A stretch of DNA of 64,000 nucleotides from JBGSTR01 sp963707135 (lineage in GTDB: Bacteria > Pseudomonadota > Gammaproteobacteria > Chromatiales > Chromatiaceae): the NCBI GenBank assembly GCA_963707135.1, contig CAVPOY010000044.1, positions 62,001 to 126,000 on the forward strand. The letters run 5' to 3'. The translations under genes and the position numbers were made by a program. This document shows positions 1 to 9,262 of the stretch, in pieces. Every line of letters begins with the position of its first letter. Position 1 is the stretch's first letter. The notes beneath the pieces are model-generated. The model was not told the DNA's origin. It made no database searches and saw only the letters and a program-made list of their open reading frames with translations.

Positions 1-30
1 GCGCACGGCGCCCAGGTTCTCGAGGGAATC

Positions 31-1296
31 ATGGAAATCATCGCTGACTGGGGCACACCCTTGTTGATCCTGGCCGCCATCCTCGGCCTCTACATGGCCT
101 GGGGCATTGGGGCGAACGACGCCCCCGGCGCCATGGGGACCTCGCTCGGGTCCGGGGCAATCACCGTCAAGCAGGCCATCATCGTCGCCGTCCTGTTCGA
201 GTTTGGCGGCGCGTTCGTCGCCGGCGGCGGAGTGACCTCGACCATCGGCGGCGGGCTACTCTATCCGGACCGCTTTGCGGCCGATCCGCAGCTGATGGTC
301 TTGGGCATGCTGGCCGCTTTGCTGGGCGCCATGCTCTGGCTCAAGATCGCGCATGAACGCGCCTGGCCGGTCTCGACGACTCACACCATCGTCGGCGCCA
401 TCGTCGGCTTTGCGCTCGCGGGCATCGGCATGGATGCGGTCCAATGGGGCATGCTCTCCAAGGTCGTGGCCAGCTGGGTCATAGCGCCCGTGCTCGGGGG
501 ATTCCTCGCGCTGCTCCTGATGCAGAGTGTCCGTATGCTGATCCTGAGCGCGGACGACCCGTTCGAGAAGGCCAAGACCTGGGGTCCGGTGTACCTCTTT
601 TTTCTGGGTTGGGTCATCGGCCTGGTAACCCTCTCGGGCGGCGTCGGGCACCTGGGCCTGCGGCTCACGACGGCCGAGACCCTCGCTGCGGCGGCGATCA
701 TCGGCGTCGCCGCGGCGATCGTAGGCAGGGACCTGATCAACCGCGTCAAGGTCGATAGGCAACTCGACCAGCGCGGAACCTTCGCGGGCGTGGAGCGAGT
801 GTTTGCGCCCATGATGATCTTTTCCGCCGCCGCGATGGCCTTCGCGCACGGATCCAACGATGTGGGCAACGCGGCCGGCCCGATCTGGGCCGTGGTGGCG
901 GTTGTAAGAAGCAGCGGCCAGGCCGCGCCGCTGGGTGTCGTGCCGGCCTGGATCCTGTTGCTCGGGGCCGCGGGGATCATCGCCGGTCTGGTGACCCTGG
1001 GGTACCGCGTTTTGCAGGCCGCGGGCACCCGGATCACGGAACTGACGCCGATGCGCGGCTTCTGCGCCACCCTCGCCGCGGCCTGCACGGTGGCGCTTGC
1101 CTCGAAGGTCGGACTGCCAGTCTCGACCACCCATGTCGCCGTGGGCGCGGTTATGGGCGTGGGCCTGGCCAGGGGAATTGGGGCACTCGACCTGCGGGTG
1201 ATAGGCAACATAATCGTTTCCTGGATCATCACGCTGCCCGCCGGTGCTTGCCTCGCCGCGGTCTTCTATTTCCTGCTAACCCTGATCTTTGGCTGA
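31..1296 (+). CDS. pit: Inorganic phosphate transporter, PiT family
   Basis: A 421-residue polytopic inner-membrane protein of the PiT family, which imports phosphate (usually as a metal-phosphate) driven by a proton or sodium gradient. The duplicated family signature is visible: GANDAPGAMGTSLGSG near residue 27 and HGSNDVGNAAGP near residue 273, separated by a hydrophilic central loop. Length is typical of the shorter bacterial members. The ATG is preceded by a GAGGGA ribosome-binding site. It opens a stretch that ends with a second, unrelated phosphate transporter at 4447-6237, so the neighbourhood looks devoted to phosphate. Family assignment is secure; proton versus sodium coupling cannot be told from sequence. 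Confidence 0.93.
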   Translation: MEIIADWGTPLLILAAILGLYMAWGIGANDAPGAMGTSLGSGAITVKQAIIVAVLFEFGGAFVAGGGVTSTIGGGLLYPDRFAADPQLMVLGMLAALLGAMLWLKIAHERAWPVSTTHTIVGAIVGFALAGIGMDAVQWGMLSKVVASWVIAPVLGGFLALLLMQSVRMLILSADDPFEKAKTWGPVYLFFLGWVIGLVTLSGGVGHLGLRLTTAETLAAAAIIGVAAAIVGRDLINRVKVDRQLDQRGTFAGVERVFAPMMIFSAAAMAFAHGSNDVGNAAGPIWAVVAVVRSSGQAAPLGVVPAWILLLGAAGIIAGLVTLGYRVLQAAGTRITELTPMRGFCATLAAACTVALASKVGLPVSTTHVAVGAVMGVGLARGIGALDLRVIGNIIVSWIITLPAGACLAAVFYFLLTLIFG

Positions 1297-1500
1297 ACGG
1301 GCGATGCGCGGTCCAGTTGTCATCTGCGGAAATACGCCGCGCGATCGGATCACAGGTATCGGCAAACCGCCAATACCGGGCTTCGGACGTTTCAGATCGA
1401 TCGGTCGGCGCACGATCCACGACCGGCCCGCGACCGGGAACCGCACCGCGGCGGGGCCAGCCGGTGCGCGCCGTTCCCAACGGGAGCCCGTGAGGTCCGA

Positions 1501-2152
1501 ATGAGCGCCGTCGCCGAGAGCCTTCCTTATCCGAGGCTGAAGCCGGTCGCTGAGCCCGCCCTTATTAAGGGCGTGCAGATGGCCCGGTCGCTGAAGTTCG
1601 GCCAGATCATCGTGACGGGCCCGCCAGGCGCCGGAAAGTCCACCTTCATGCGGGCGATCGGCGGCTGGCCGGAGGAAGGTTATGTCGATCTGGCCATCAA
1701 GGGCTGGTGGCGGGCACAGTCGCTGGCGCTGAGGCCCCGGGAGATACACCTCGGGCTGCCGTTCGTGGGTCACGACGCCTCGTTGTCGCTGTTCGATGAC
1801 GAGTGGACGCGCGACTGGCGACGGCTTCAGCTGGACTTCGGACGCATTCAGTACCCGCCTCGCGAAGCGGTATTTCTTCTCGGTGGATTGGCGCGCGCGC
1901 TACGCCTTCGAGTTTATTTTGCCCTCGGCCGAAACCATCCTCCAATACAGGACAGAGCGTGCCAAGCACGGAACCCACCCCATCGACGAGCATATCGACT
2001 TCGACGAGATTCGCGCACAGGTCGACCTCTTCGGACGCGTCGCCCTCCATTTCCACCGTAACGGCATGATCGTGCACATACGCGAAGGGGTGGACACCAT
2101 GCCGATGGAGATCGACGACAGCTCGAGCAGCGCAGACCATGCCCTACCCTAA
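1501..2152 (+). pseudogene. P-loop ATP/GTP-binding protein, frameshifted
   Basis: The first frame carries a Walker A motif, GPPGAGKST, at residues 40-48 after a short basic N-terminus. About residue 120 (near 1850-1875) the reading moves to the +1 frame, where a plausible C-terminal half (AFEFILPSAETILQYR, then FDEIRAQVDLFGRVALHF) runs to a stop at 2152. Together they give one protein of about 215 residues, so a single-base indel is the simplest explanation. The 3' end overlaps the start of the FHA-phosphatase gene by 14 bases, which implies translational coupling. I do not recognise the exact family; a small nucleoside-triphosphatase working with the downstream FHA-phosphatase is inference. 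Whether the frameshift is real or a sequencing error is open. Confidence 0.6.
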
Positions 2153-3655
2153 CGGCACTTCAAGACTCAGCTTCCTGCAGCAGTTTCGCGACCTGATCCA
2201 GGACATGGAGGAGTGCGAGGACCGCGAGCTGCGCGATTCTCTGCGGCTGGACGACACCAAGATTCGCGTCCCGGTACCCGTACTGCCGCTGCAGATCCTG
2301 CTCGGGGGAGAAGACGGTTATCGCCTGAACCTCTACCCCGAGCTGGTGTTCGACGAGCACGGGCGCATGCAGCGGACCGGCGACTACCTTCTTTTCGACC
2401 CGATCGAGTATTTCTCCGGACTGAGCGGGTTCCTGCGCCTCACCCCGGGTGAGGCGGTGACGCTGGGGCGCGACAGCCCGGTACAGCGTCTGCTGCTGAA
2501 ATACCCGAAGCTGGTCGACGCCCGGCACCTGCGCCTGAAACTAACGCCGAAAGGGCTTGCGCTGAAGAACAAGTCGACCAACGCACGGGGCCTGTGTCGC
2601 ACCGTTGACCTCCGACGACCTCGTCCAGCGCATGGTGAGCTGGCGGCTGAAAAAGTTTGAGCGGCTGACGGGAATCCTGGGGGGACCGATAGAGCCTCCG
2701 TCGAAATCCGAGGCCCTAGACCTCATCGAGCGGGTCACCGCCGTCCTGGACGCGGAGCCGTACCGCGTGCCCAACGACAGCGGCTGCATCAGCGGGCTGC
2801 TGGCGCTGCCCGACGGTCCCCGCCCGATTTTCGTCGGCGACCTTCATGCCCATCTCGACAACCTGCTGGTCATACTGACCCAGAACGGGTTCCTCGAGTC
2901 CATAGAGGACGGAAGCGCGGCCCTGATCCTGATGGGCGACGCCGTGCATTCAGACGTCGACGGCGAAGAGGCCGAGATGGAGACGTCCATGTTGATGATG
3001 GACCTGATCTTCCGGCTCAAGCTCCGGTTCCCGGATCGGGTCTTCTATCTGCGCGGCAACCACGACAGCTTTTCCGAAGACGTCAGCAAGGCCGGGGTGC
3101 CGCAAGGGCTCATGTGGGAAAAGGCCCTGCGCGACAAGCGCGGTGCCCGATACCTGCACGCGATGGAGGCCATCTACGACAGGCTTCCGTACGTTGCGGT
3201 CTCGCGGCGCTACCTCGCGTGCCACGCAGGGGCGCCCTCCTGCCCCGCTCTCCCAGAGCGAGCTCGCCAGAATCGAGGAAAACCCGAAGCTGGCCTACGA
3301 GCTCACGCATGTGAGGCTGCGCAGGGCGGGCGCGCCGACCGGCTATGCGCGCGGGGATGTCGCCCGCATGCGCAAGACCCTGGGGTTGGACCCGGAAATA
3401 CCGCTCGTGGTCGGGCACACGCCGTTATCCGAGGACGAGACCTACTGGTGGGACGCGGGCGGGATTCCGAATCACCACGTGGTCTTCGGCGCGAACGCGA
3501 AATGGATCGGTGTCATCACGAGCATGGGCAAGCAGCTGCTGCCCCTGCGCTATCCGGTCGAGCCGCTGTTGCAGGTGTACAACCGATTCGCGCGCACCGG
3601 GCGATTCGTCGAGGCGCCTCGGGAGCCGATTCAGGAAACGGTCACGCCGGCGTAA
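2139..3655 (+). pseudogene. FHA domain-metallophosphatase fusion, two frameshifts
   Basis: Three frames join into one protein of about 505 residues. The N-terminal part has an FHA-like signature (VTLGRDSP, then VDARHLRLKL, then NKSTN), a fold that binds phosphothreonine peptides. After a frame change near 2600 follows a calcineurin-like metallophosphatase with GDLHAH, MGDAVHSD, RGNHDS and CHAG metal-ligand motifs; after a second change near 3235 the final VGHTPLSEDE motif completes the active site. All catalytic blocks are present and in order, so the protein was probably functional and the frameshifts may be sequencing errors. It follows the P-loop gene with overlapping ends and precedes UspA. 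A Ser/Thr protein phosphatase steered by its FHA domain is the likely role. The phosphatase fold is secure, the FHA call moderately so. Confidence 0.72.
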
Positions 3656-3726
3656 GAGAAATGTCATAATGGTTCCTGGATTCCGTCTTGAGAAAGCCGT
3701 ACGTCGAGATACGGCGTGACACCAAA

Positions 3727-3770
3727 GGAGATGCTGATCAAAAGCCATCCTGGCACTTGATCAGGTCGCG
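3727..3770. repeat. Dispersed short repeat, copy A
   Basis: This 44-base segment in the gap before the uspA-like gene matches 38149-38191 at 37 of 44 aligned positions with one gap. The shared core reads GCCATCCYGGCACTT. Two copies 34 kb apart in unrelated contexts indicate a dispersed intergenic repeat family. Confidence 0.6.
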
Positions 3771-3954
3771 TTACACTCATTGAAGACGCCGGTCCATCCT
3801 TGGCCCGGACGGGAAACGCACGATAAGCGTTTCCCAAAGCGGATGGAGCTTCGGTCAGCGTCCCACTGGGCATGCCGGCCGCCCGCTGACCTGCCTCGCA
3901 CAAACGCGCGGGCTATTCCTACAAACCCACTGACAGCACAAGAACAAGCACACC

Positions 3955-4425
3955 ATGGCAGACAAGACCGAAGGTCGTCCGATACTGGTTCCAGTCGATT
4001 TCTCTCCCCACGCCGAGGCCGCGCTGCTCTTCGCCATCGATCTGGCCAAGTGCCTCGGAAGTCCCTTGCTGATCCTGCACGTGGTTCACGACCCCGGCGC
4101 TATGCCGGGATACTACAGCAAGGCTCTGAAAAAGAAGCAGTTGACCCGCATCGAGGACGGTGCATCCCAGATGCTCGAGGAGTTCCTGAGCCGGGTCGGC
4201 AAGCGTCACCCCGAGCTCAAAGAGCTCAAGAACGTCGAGTCATTTCTCGTCAAGGGCCTTCCAAGCTCACGAATCATCGAGGTCGCCGAGAAGCGCGGCG
4301 CGGGCATGATCGTGATCGGCAGCAAGGGGCTGACCGGCCTCAAACATCTGTTGGTCGGGTCCGTTGCCGAGCAGGTCGCCCATCTCGCGCCGATCCCCGT
4401 CACGGTTGTCAAATCCTCGCACTAG
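3955..4425 (+). CDS. Universal stress protein, UspA family
   Basis: A 156-residue single-domain cytoplasmic Usp protein. The N-terminus (ILVPVDFSPHAEAALLFA) and the C-terminal ATP-binding signature G-2x-G-9x-G-S (GSKGLTGLKHLLVGS, about residues 124-138) are both intact, placing it with the ATP-binding, MJ0577-like branch. It lies 22 bases upstream of the Na/Pi cotransporter gene on the same strand, so the two are probably cotranscribed; Usp proteins are often paired with transporters and may sense their energetic state. The 300-base gap upstream holds a dispersed repeat and probably its promoter. The specific stress or ligand cannot be inferred. Confidence 0.9.
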   Translation: MADKTEGRPILVPVDFSPHAEAALLFAIDLAKCLGSPLLILHVVHDPGAMPGYYSKALKKKQLTRIEDGASQMLEEFLSRVGKRHPELKELKNVESFLVKGLPSSRIIEVAEKRGAGMIVIGSKGLTGLKHLLVGSVAEQVAHLAPIPVTVVKSSH

Positions 4426-4446
4426 ACTCGGAGGCGGCCCTAACCT

Positions 4447-6237
4447 ATGAATATACGCACATCCTGGTTTCCGGAGTCGCCCGTTAGGCTCACCCTGCTG
4501 GTTCTTGCCTTGATCGGCCTCGGCGCCGTCGCACCGGTCTGGGCCGCGACGCCTGACGAGGCGATCGACTGGTGGACGATGGGCATGGGCCTGTTCGGCG
4601 GCCTCGCCCTGTTCCTGTACGGAATGGAGCAGATGGCCGACGCGCTCAAGGCCGTTGCCGGCGAGCGCATGAAGGACATTCTGGCCAAGCTCACGACCAA
4701 CCGCTTCATGGGCGCCGTGACCGGGGCCTTCGTGACCGCCATCATCCAGTCGTCGTCGGTGACGACGGTCCTCGTGGTCGGTTTCATCACCGCCGGCCTG
4801 ATGTCCCTGGCCCAGTCGATCGGCGTGATCATGGGCGCCAACATCGGCACCACCATCACCGCTCAGATCGTCGCCTTCAAGGTGACCAAGGCGGCACTCT
4901 TGATGATCGGCGTCGGCTTCACGATGCTGTTCGCCTCCAAACGGGAGTCTATCCGCCAGTACGGCGCGATGCTGATGGGACTCGGGCTGGTGTTCTTCGG
5001 CATGAGCGTGATGAGCGACGCCATGAGCCCGCTGCGAACCTACCAGCCCTTCCTGGACCTGATGACCACGATGGAGAACCCGCTGGTGGGTATCCTGGTG
5101 GCTGCCGCGTTCACCGGTCTGGTCCAGTCCTCTTCCGCGACCACCGGTATCGTCATCGTGATGGCCAGTCAGGGTTTCATAACACTCCCAACCGGTATCG
5201 CGCTCGCCTTCGGCGCCAACATCGGCACCTGCGTGACCGCGCTGCTGGCGTCGATCGGCAAGCCGCGCGAGGCCTTCAGGGCGGCCCTGGTGCATGTCCT
5301 GTTCAACGTGGCCGGCGTGTTGGTATGGTTCGGGCTGATCGATCAGCTTGCCGCGTTCGTTCAATCGATTTCGCCCACCTCCCCGAACCTCACGGGCACC
5401 GAGCGGCTGGCCGCCGAGGTGCCCCGGCAGATCGCCAACGCCCATACCTTTTTCAACGTGGCGAACACCCTGCTGTTCATCGGCTTCACGAGCCAGTTCG
5501 CGCGCTTGGTCGAGTGGCTGGTGCCCGACAAGCCCCTCGGCGCGGAGGTCCTCGCAATCAAACCCAAGTACCTAGACGAAGAGCTGCTCTCGACGCCGTC
5601 GCTGGCGCTCGACCGCGTGCGGCTCGAGACGCTGCACATGGGCGAGCACGTTCAAGCGATGATGGAACGGATCATGCCGGCGATCCTGAGCGGCAACCGC
5701 GAAACCCTGAACCAGATCGAGCGAATGGACGACGACGTCGATGTTCTGCACGCGGCGATCATCAGCTATCTCGGTAAAGTCAGCCGGCAGGCGCTGACCG
5801 AGCACCAGACCGCCGATCTGATCCGCCTGATGGACGCGGTCAACAATCTCGAGAACATCGGCGACGTCATCGAGACCAACCTGATCGTGCTCGGCCGCGA
5901 CCGCATCGACCATGGAGTCTCCATCAGCCAGCCGACCCGCGAGGTACTGATGGGATTCCATCGCGCCGTCAATCGCGCGGTCGAGGCCGCGGTTCAGGCG
6001 GTCGCGCAAAACAACGAGCTCGCCGCCCGTACGGTCACCTCGATGAAACAGGAGATCTCGCAGATCGCCGACTCCGCGGCCGCGCACCAGGCCCAGCGCC
6101 TGGTCGCCGAGGAGCCGAACCGCATTCCCGCCTACACGGTCGAGATCGACATCATCGAGAAGCTCAAGCGCATCTACTACTTTGCCAAGCGGATGGCAAA
6201 GACTGTCGATGTCGACGAGTCGGCCGAAGCGGCTTGA
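4447..6237 (+). CDS. Na/Pi cotransporter family protein with PhoU-like domain
   Basis: A 596-residue membrane protein of the NptA/YjbB type (Na/Pi-cotransporter II repeats). It has an N-terminal signal-like segment, then two copies of the family repeat: QSSSVTTVLVVGFITAGLM near residue 100 and QSSSATTGIVIVMASQGFI near residue 220. The C-terminal 200 residues are soluble and helical, with PhoU-like repeats (LETLHMGEHVQAMMERI). Proteins of this kind move phosphate in a sodium-coupled manner; E. coli YjbB has been linked to phosphate export. With the PiT permease at the other end of the block, import and export may be balanced here, which is inference. It is the last gene of the cluster. Confidence 0.92.
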   Translation: MNIRTSWFPESPVRLTLLVLALIGLGAVAPVWAATPDEAIDWWTMGMGLFGGLALFLYGMEQMADALKAVAGERMKDILAKLTTNRFMGAVTGAFVTAIIQSSSVTTVLVVGFITAGLMSLAQSIGVIMGANIGTTITAQIVAFKVTKAALLMIGVGFTMLFASKRESIRQYGAMLMGLGLVFFGMSVMSDAMSPLRTYQPFLDLMTTMENPLVGILVAAAFTGLVQSSSATTGIVIVMASQGFITLPTGIALAFGANIGTCVTALLASIGKPREAFRAALVHVLFNVAGVLVWFGLIDQLAAFVQSISPTSPNLTGTERLAAEVPRQIANAHTFFNVANTLLFIGFTSQFARLVEWLVPDKPLGAEVLAIKPKYLDEELLSTPSLALDRVRLETLHMGEHVQAMMERIMPAILSGNRETLNQIERMDDDVDVLHAAIISYLGKVSRQALTEHQTADLIRLMDAVNNLENIGDVIETNLIVLGRDRIDHGVSISQPTREVLMGFHRAVNRAVEAAVQAVAQNNELAARTVTSMKQEISQIADSAAAHQAQRLVAEEPNRIPAYTVEIDIIEKLKRIYYFAKRMAKTVDVDESAEAA

Positions 6238-6558
6238 TGCGATTGTCGCCTCTGGCCCGCGGACGGTGGATGCCGTAGAGGACCAAGCACAGCGGCGCCA
6301 CCGGCGTGCAGGGCAGGCGTCGCCGCCATGGTACGTTCGCCCAAGGTCCTCCCCGCTCTGATCGACGAGCCGCGCACGGACGCGCGGCGCTCATAAAGCC
6401 TCCCACCGCTAGGGGCAAGCAAGGAGTGAACAGGTAGCACGGACAGACTGGACCGGGTCGCGACTTCATTCGTCGGGACCTCTGCGAAGGTCTCCTCACC
6501 GGGAAACCGCGGGCAATTTGCTATAGTCCGCGCTCCGCATCCCACCCTGACCACGCCC
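6238..6558. other. Intergenic region, 321 bases
   Basis: No open frame with protein-like content and no clear terminator hairpin are seen. It separates the phosphate block from the HAD phosphatase gene and probably holds that gene's promoter near its 3' end. Confidence 0.4.
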
Positions 6559-7194
6559 ATGCCCGTCCTCGACCACCGGCCGCCCCCACCGCTCGCCGTC
6601 GACCTCGATGGCACGCTCTTGGCCGCGGACCTGGTCTCCCACGCGCTTCGCCGGTACCTCCAGGAGCATCCGGCCGGCGCGCTGCGAATGCCGATCTGGC
6701 GGCTTGGAGGGACCGCGAGGCTCGTTCACGAGGTCGCGCGCCGCCTCGAGCTGGACCCGAAGGCCCTGCCCTATCGTTTGGATTTCTTGGAATTTCTGAA
6801 CGCCGAGCACGCGGCCGGTAGAACCCTGGTTCTGGTCTCGAGCGCCGATCGGCTCCACGCCGAGCGGGTGGCCTGGCGGCTCGGAATCTTCGATCGGGTT
6901 TTCGCGAGCGAGGAGCACGCCTACCTGACACCCACGGCCCGGCTGGCGGCCCTGCGGGGGCTCTACGGTGAGCGCGGCTACGTGTACGCCGGAAACGACT
7001 GGGACGACTACGACATCTGGGCCCACGCCCGCGCCGCAATCCTGGTTGGCGTGCCCTCCGAGCGGCTCGCCGACGCTGTTGCCGCCTGCACCCGCATCGA
7101 GCGGCGATTCGACTACCCGCCAAGCGCCCGGGGCCTCGACGGATTGCTCACTTCCGTGCGCAACCGGCTACGGGCCTTGACCTTTCGGCCTTGA
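6559..7194 (+). CDS. HAD-superfamily phosphatase
   Basis: A 211-residue cytoplasmic haloacid-dehalogenase-type hydrolase. Motif I is DLDGTLLAADL (residues 15-25) with both aspartates; motif II is the serine in VLVSSADR; motif IV is AGNDWDDYDIW. It resembles the stand-alone or N-terminal HAD domain found with UbiA-type prenyltransferases, where it is thought to act on prenyl phosphates, but no prenyltransferase is next to it. Small-molecule phosphatase activity is the safe statement. No operon partner is evident: 290 bases separate it from the next gene. Confidence 0.82.
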   Translation: MPVLDHRPPPPLAVDLDGTLLAADLVSHALRRYLQEHPAGALRMPIWRLGGTARLVHEVARRLELDPKALPYRLDFLEFLNAEHAAGRTLVLVSSADRLHAERVAWRLGIFDRVFASEEHAYLTPTARLAALRGLYGERGYVYAGNDWDDYDIWAHARAAILVGVPSERLADAVAACTRIERRFDYPPSARGLDGLLTSVRNRLRALTFRP

Positions 7195-7483
7195 GCACCC
7201 CGCTGAAGGCATCGGCCGGCACCGCTCCTGAACGTCCGCGCCGGCCCGAGCGGACCGGCGGGAGCAATATTGACCGGATGCTCCGGAGATGGAGCTTACA
7301 CTCGCTCACTCTCGCTCGCCGCAGAGGCCGGGAGCGGAGGGACCATAGCGATGCTTCGTGCGGAAGCATCTTGTTTTTATACAAATACATATCGCAGTTT
7401 TCAGAAAATTACGTTCACACCAATCACGCCGCGCGGCCTCTTCCGCGAGGCGCCCTGACGCATCCTGCCCGCGCACCGAGGCC

Positions 7484-8218
7484 GTGCTCCCCGACCTGAC
7501 CCCGCTCGACCTCGCGCTCTGCGCTGGCTTCCTGCTGACGGCCTACTTCATCCGCGGCATCGTAGGCTTCGGCTCCGGGCTGATTGCCATCCCATTGCTA
7601 GCTCTTATCCTTCCCCTGTCGATCGTCGTCCCTGCCGTTGCGCTCAGCGACTATCTCGCATCGGCCAGTCAAGGAATCGGCAACCGGCGTGACATCCACT
7701 GGCGGAGCCTCTGGCCCCTGCTGCCCTTCATGCTCGTCGGCGTGCTCGCGGCGCTCTATCTGTTCAAGCAGCTCGACCCCGCGGTGCTGACCAAGGCGCT
7801 CGGCGTCTTCGTGATCGGCTATGCCCTGTACACGCTATCCGGCCTGCATCCCGGTCGCGTCGGAACACCCGGATTGGCGGCCCCGCTCGGCGGGCTGGGG
7901 GCCCTGGTCGGCACCCTGTTCGGCACCGGCGGCCCCTTCTATGTCGCATACCTCCAGCTGTGGGGACCAACCAAGGCCGAATTTCGTGCCACCGCGTCGA
8001 CGGTCTTCCTTATCGAAGGCAGCGGGCGCCTCGTCGGCTACGGTGCGTCCGGGTTCTTCACCCGCGACGCCCTGCTGCTGTTTGCGGCGGCCCTGCCCCT
8101 GATGGGAATCGGCCTTTACACCGGAAACCATGTCCATACAACCATTAGCGAAGCCAACTTCAAGCGGGTGATCAGCCTGCTGTTGCTTGGTAGCGGGGCG
8201 GCGTTGATTCTGAGGTAA
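7484..8218 (+). CDS. Sulfite exporter TauE/SafE family permease
   Basis: A 244-residue inner-membrane protein with about eight hydrophobic segments. The N-terminal half has the family pattern GIVGFGSGLIAIPLLALILPL and the second half LVGTLFGTGGPFYVAYLQLWG, the usual inverted repeat. I place the start at the GTG at 7484, because the reading frame upstream (from 7358) is hydrophilic and unrelated to the family, and the protein then has normal length. TauE/SafE proteins export sulfite, sulfoacetate or other organosulfur anions; substrate cannot be assigned. A perfect 7-base stem lies at 8270-8288 downstream, but without a T-run. Confidence 0.85.
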   Translation: MLPDLTPLDLALCAGFLLTAYFIRGIVGFGSGLIAIPLLALILPLSIVVPAVALSDYLASASQGIGNRRDIHWRSLWPLLPFMLVGVLAALYLFKQLDPAVLTKALGVFVIGYALYTLSGLHPGRVGTPGLAAPLGGLGALVGTLFGTGGPFYVAYLQLWGPTKAEFRATASTVFLIEGSGRLVGYGASGFFTRDALLLFAAALPLMGIGLYTGNHVHTTISEANFKRVISLLLLGSGAALILR

Positions 8219-8333
8219 TCCTCCCGCTCGCAGAGTCGGTTTAGTACCAATTCATCACGGTGCGTGCATGGGCTCATGTTCTGAGCCCCCTACATGATAA
8301 GAAGCAGATCAAGGTTCACGTCGGGAGAACGAG

Positions 8334-9048
8334 TTGAAGGACGCTGCGGCATTCTTCCGCTACTGGGGTAAGGCGGATCCCAGCTCCGAAGGCGAGTGCA
8401 AGTGGCACCCGTTCGCCTACCACTCGCTTGACGTGGCGGCAGTTTCCGCGGCCCTTTGGGTTGCGGCCCCTGCAATCCGGCGAAGCTTCCGCGCGGGTTT
8501 CCAGAAAGGGTCTGAAGAAACGCTCCGAGCCTGGGTCTTGTTCTTCGTCGCCCTACACGACCTTGGCAAGCTCCACGCGCTCTTTCAGATCAAGGCTGGT
8601 GATGCGCTCCGCGAGGCGTGGCCGGCGATCGACTCGGGGAATATCCGCCCGCGACCGTATGACCACGGCTGCGACGGCTTCGCTCAAGCGGACGACGAGG
8701 TTCCGGACTGGATCGGCACCACCCGACGCGACGCCCGAACCGATACCTTCAGAGACTGGCTCGGGGCAGTCGCCGGGCATCACGGATCTATCTGTCGACC
8801 CGATCCGGACAAGGTCATTCGTGGCTACGCGGCGGCCGAAATTAGAGACCACGACGTCACAGCTCGCCGGGGATGGGTTGAGAAGGCCGCTGAGCTATTC
8901 CTTGCGCCCGCCGGCCTGACGCTGGCAGATATCCCGCCCTCGGGCAGCAAAGGCGCGATGAATCTGCTCGCGGGATTTTGCAGCCTTTGCGACTGGATCG
9001 GCTCCAACACTACCCTCCTGTATCGGCAGAAACCCGGAATCCGACCTC
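8334..9048 (+). pseudogene. cas3: cas3 HD-domain fragment (type I-E)
   Basis: The frame opens at a TTG with GGGAG upstream and encodes the N-terminal HD nuclease part of a type I-E Cas3: FFRYWGK near the start, YHSLDV (residues 29-34), HDLGK (75-79), AGHHG (about 148-152) and CDWIGSN near residue 220. Family members have about 900 residues with a helicase following; here the frame runs directly into the first CRISPR repeat at 9049, and translation would continue into meaningless repeat-derived peptide. Helicase, Cascade genes, cas1 and cas2 are all absent from the window. The simplest reading is one deletion from inside cas3 to inside the array. The HD motifs are intact, so a truncated nuclease could still be made, but no interference complex is available here. 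Confidence 0.85.
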
Positions 9049-9262
9049 GTGTTCCCCGCGCCCGCGGGGATGAACCGCCGGGATCAGGTGCTGGCGCAGG
9101 ATCGCTCGGTGTTCCCCGCGCCCGCGGGGATGAACCGCCGGCGATCGTCGGTGCTGGCGCAGGATCTGCTCGGTGTTCCCCGCGCCCGCGGGGATGAACC
9201 GCAAAGGCGTTCGTCGGTGCGAACACGATGAAAGTGTTCCCCGCGCCCGCCGGGAGCTCAGC
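9049..9262 (+). CRISPR. Short type I-E CRISPR array, three repeats plus degenerate end
   Basis: Three identical 29-base repeats lie at 9049-9077, 9109-9137 and 9173-9201, with the I-E core GTGTTCCCCGCGCCCGCGGG and end GGATGAACCG; a fourth, degenerate at its 3' side, begins at 9234. Spacers are 31, 35 and 32 bases (9078-9108, 9138-9172, 9202-9233). The degenerate last repeat marks the trailer end, so the array reads left to right, the same direction as cas3. No leader remains: cas3 coding sequence abuts the first repeat. Spacers 1 and 2 are nearly the same sequence. A more decayed repeat-like segment is at about 9342-9365. Confidence 0.93.

Noticed and set aside
4267..5445. A 392-codon minus-strand open frame
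   Set aside because: Antisense to the Na/Pi cotransporter; composition (H, Q, D, G, R) is that of a shadow frame.
8270..8288. Terminator after the TauE/SafE gene
   Set aside because: The GGGCTCA/TGAGCCC stem is perfect but has no T-run on either strand and lies 52 bases from the stop codon.
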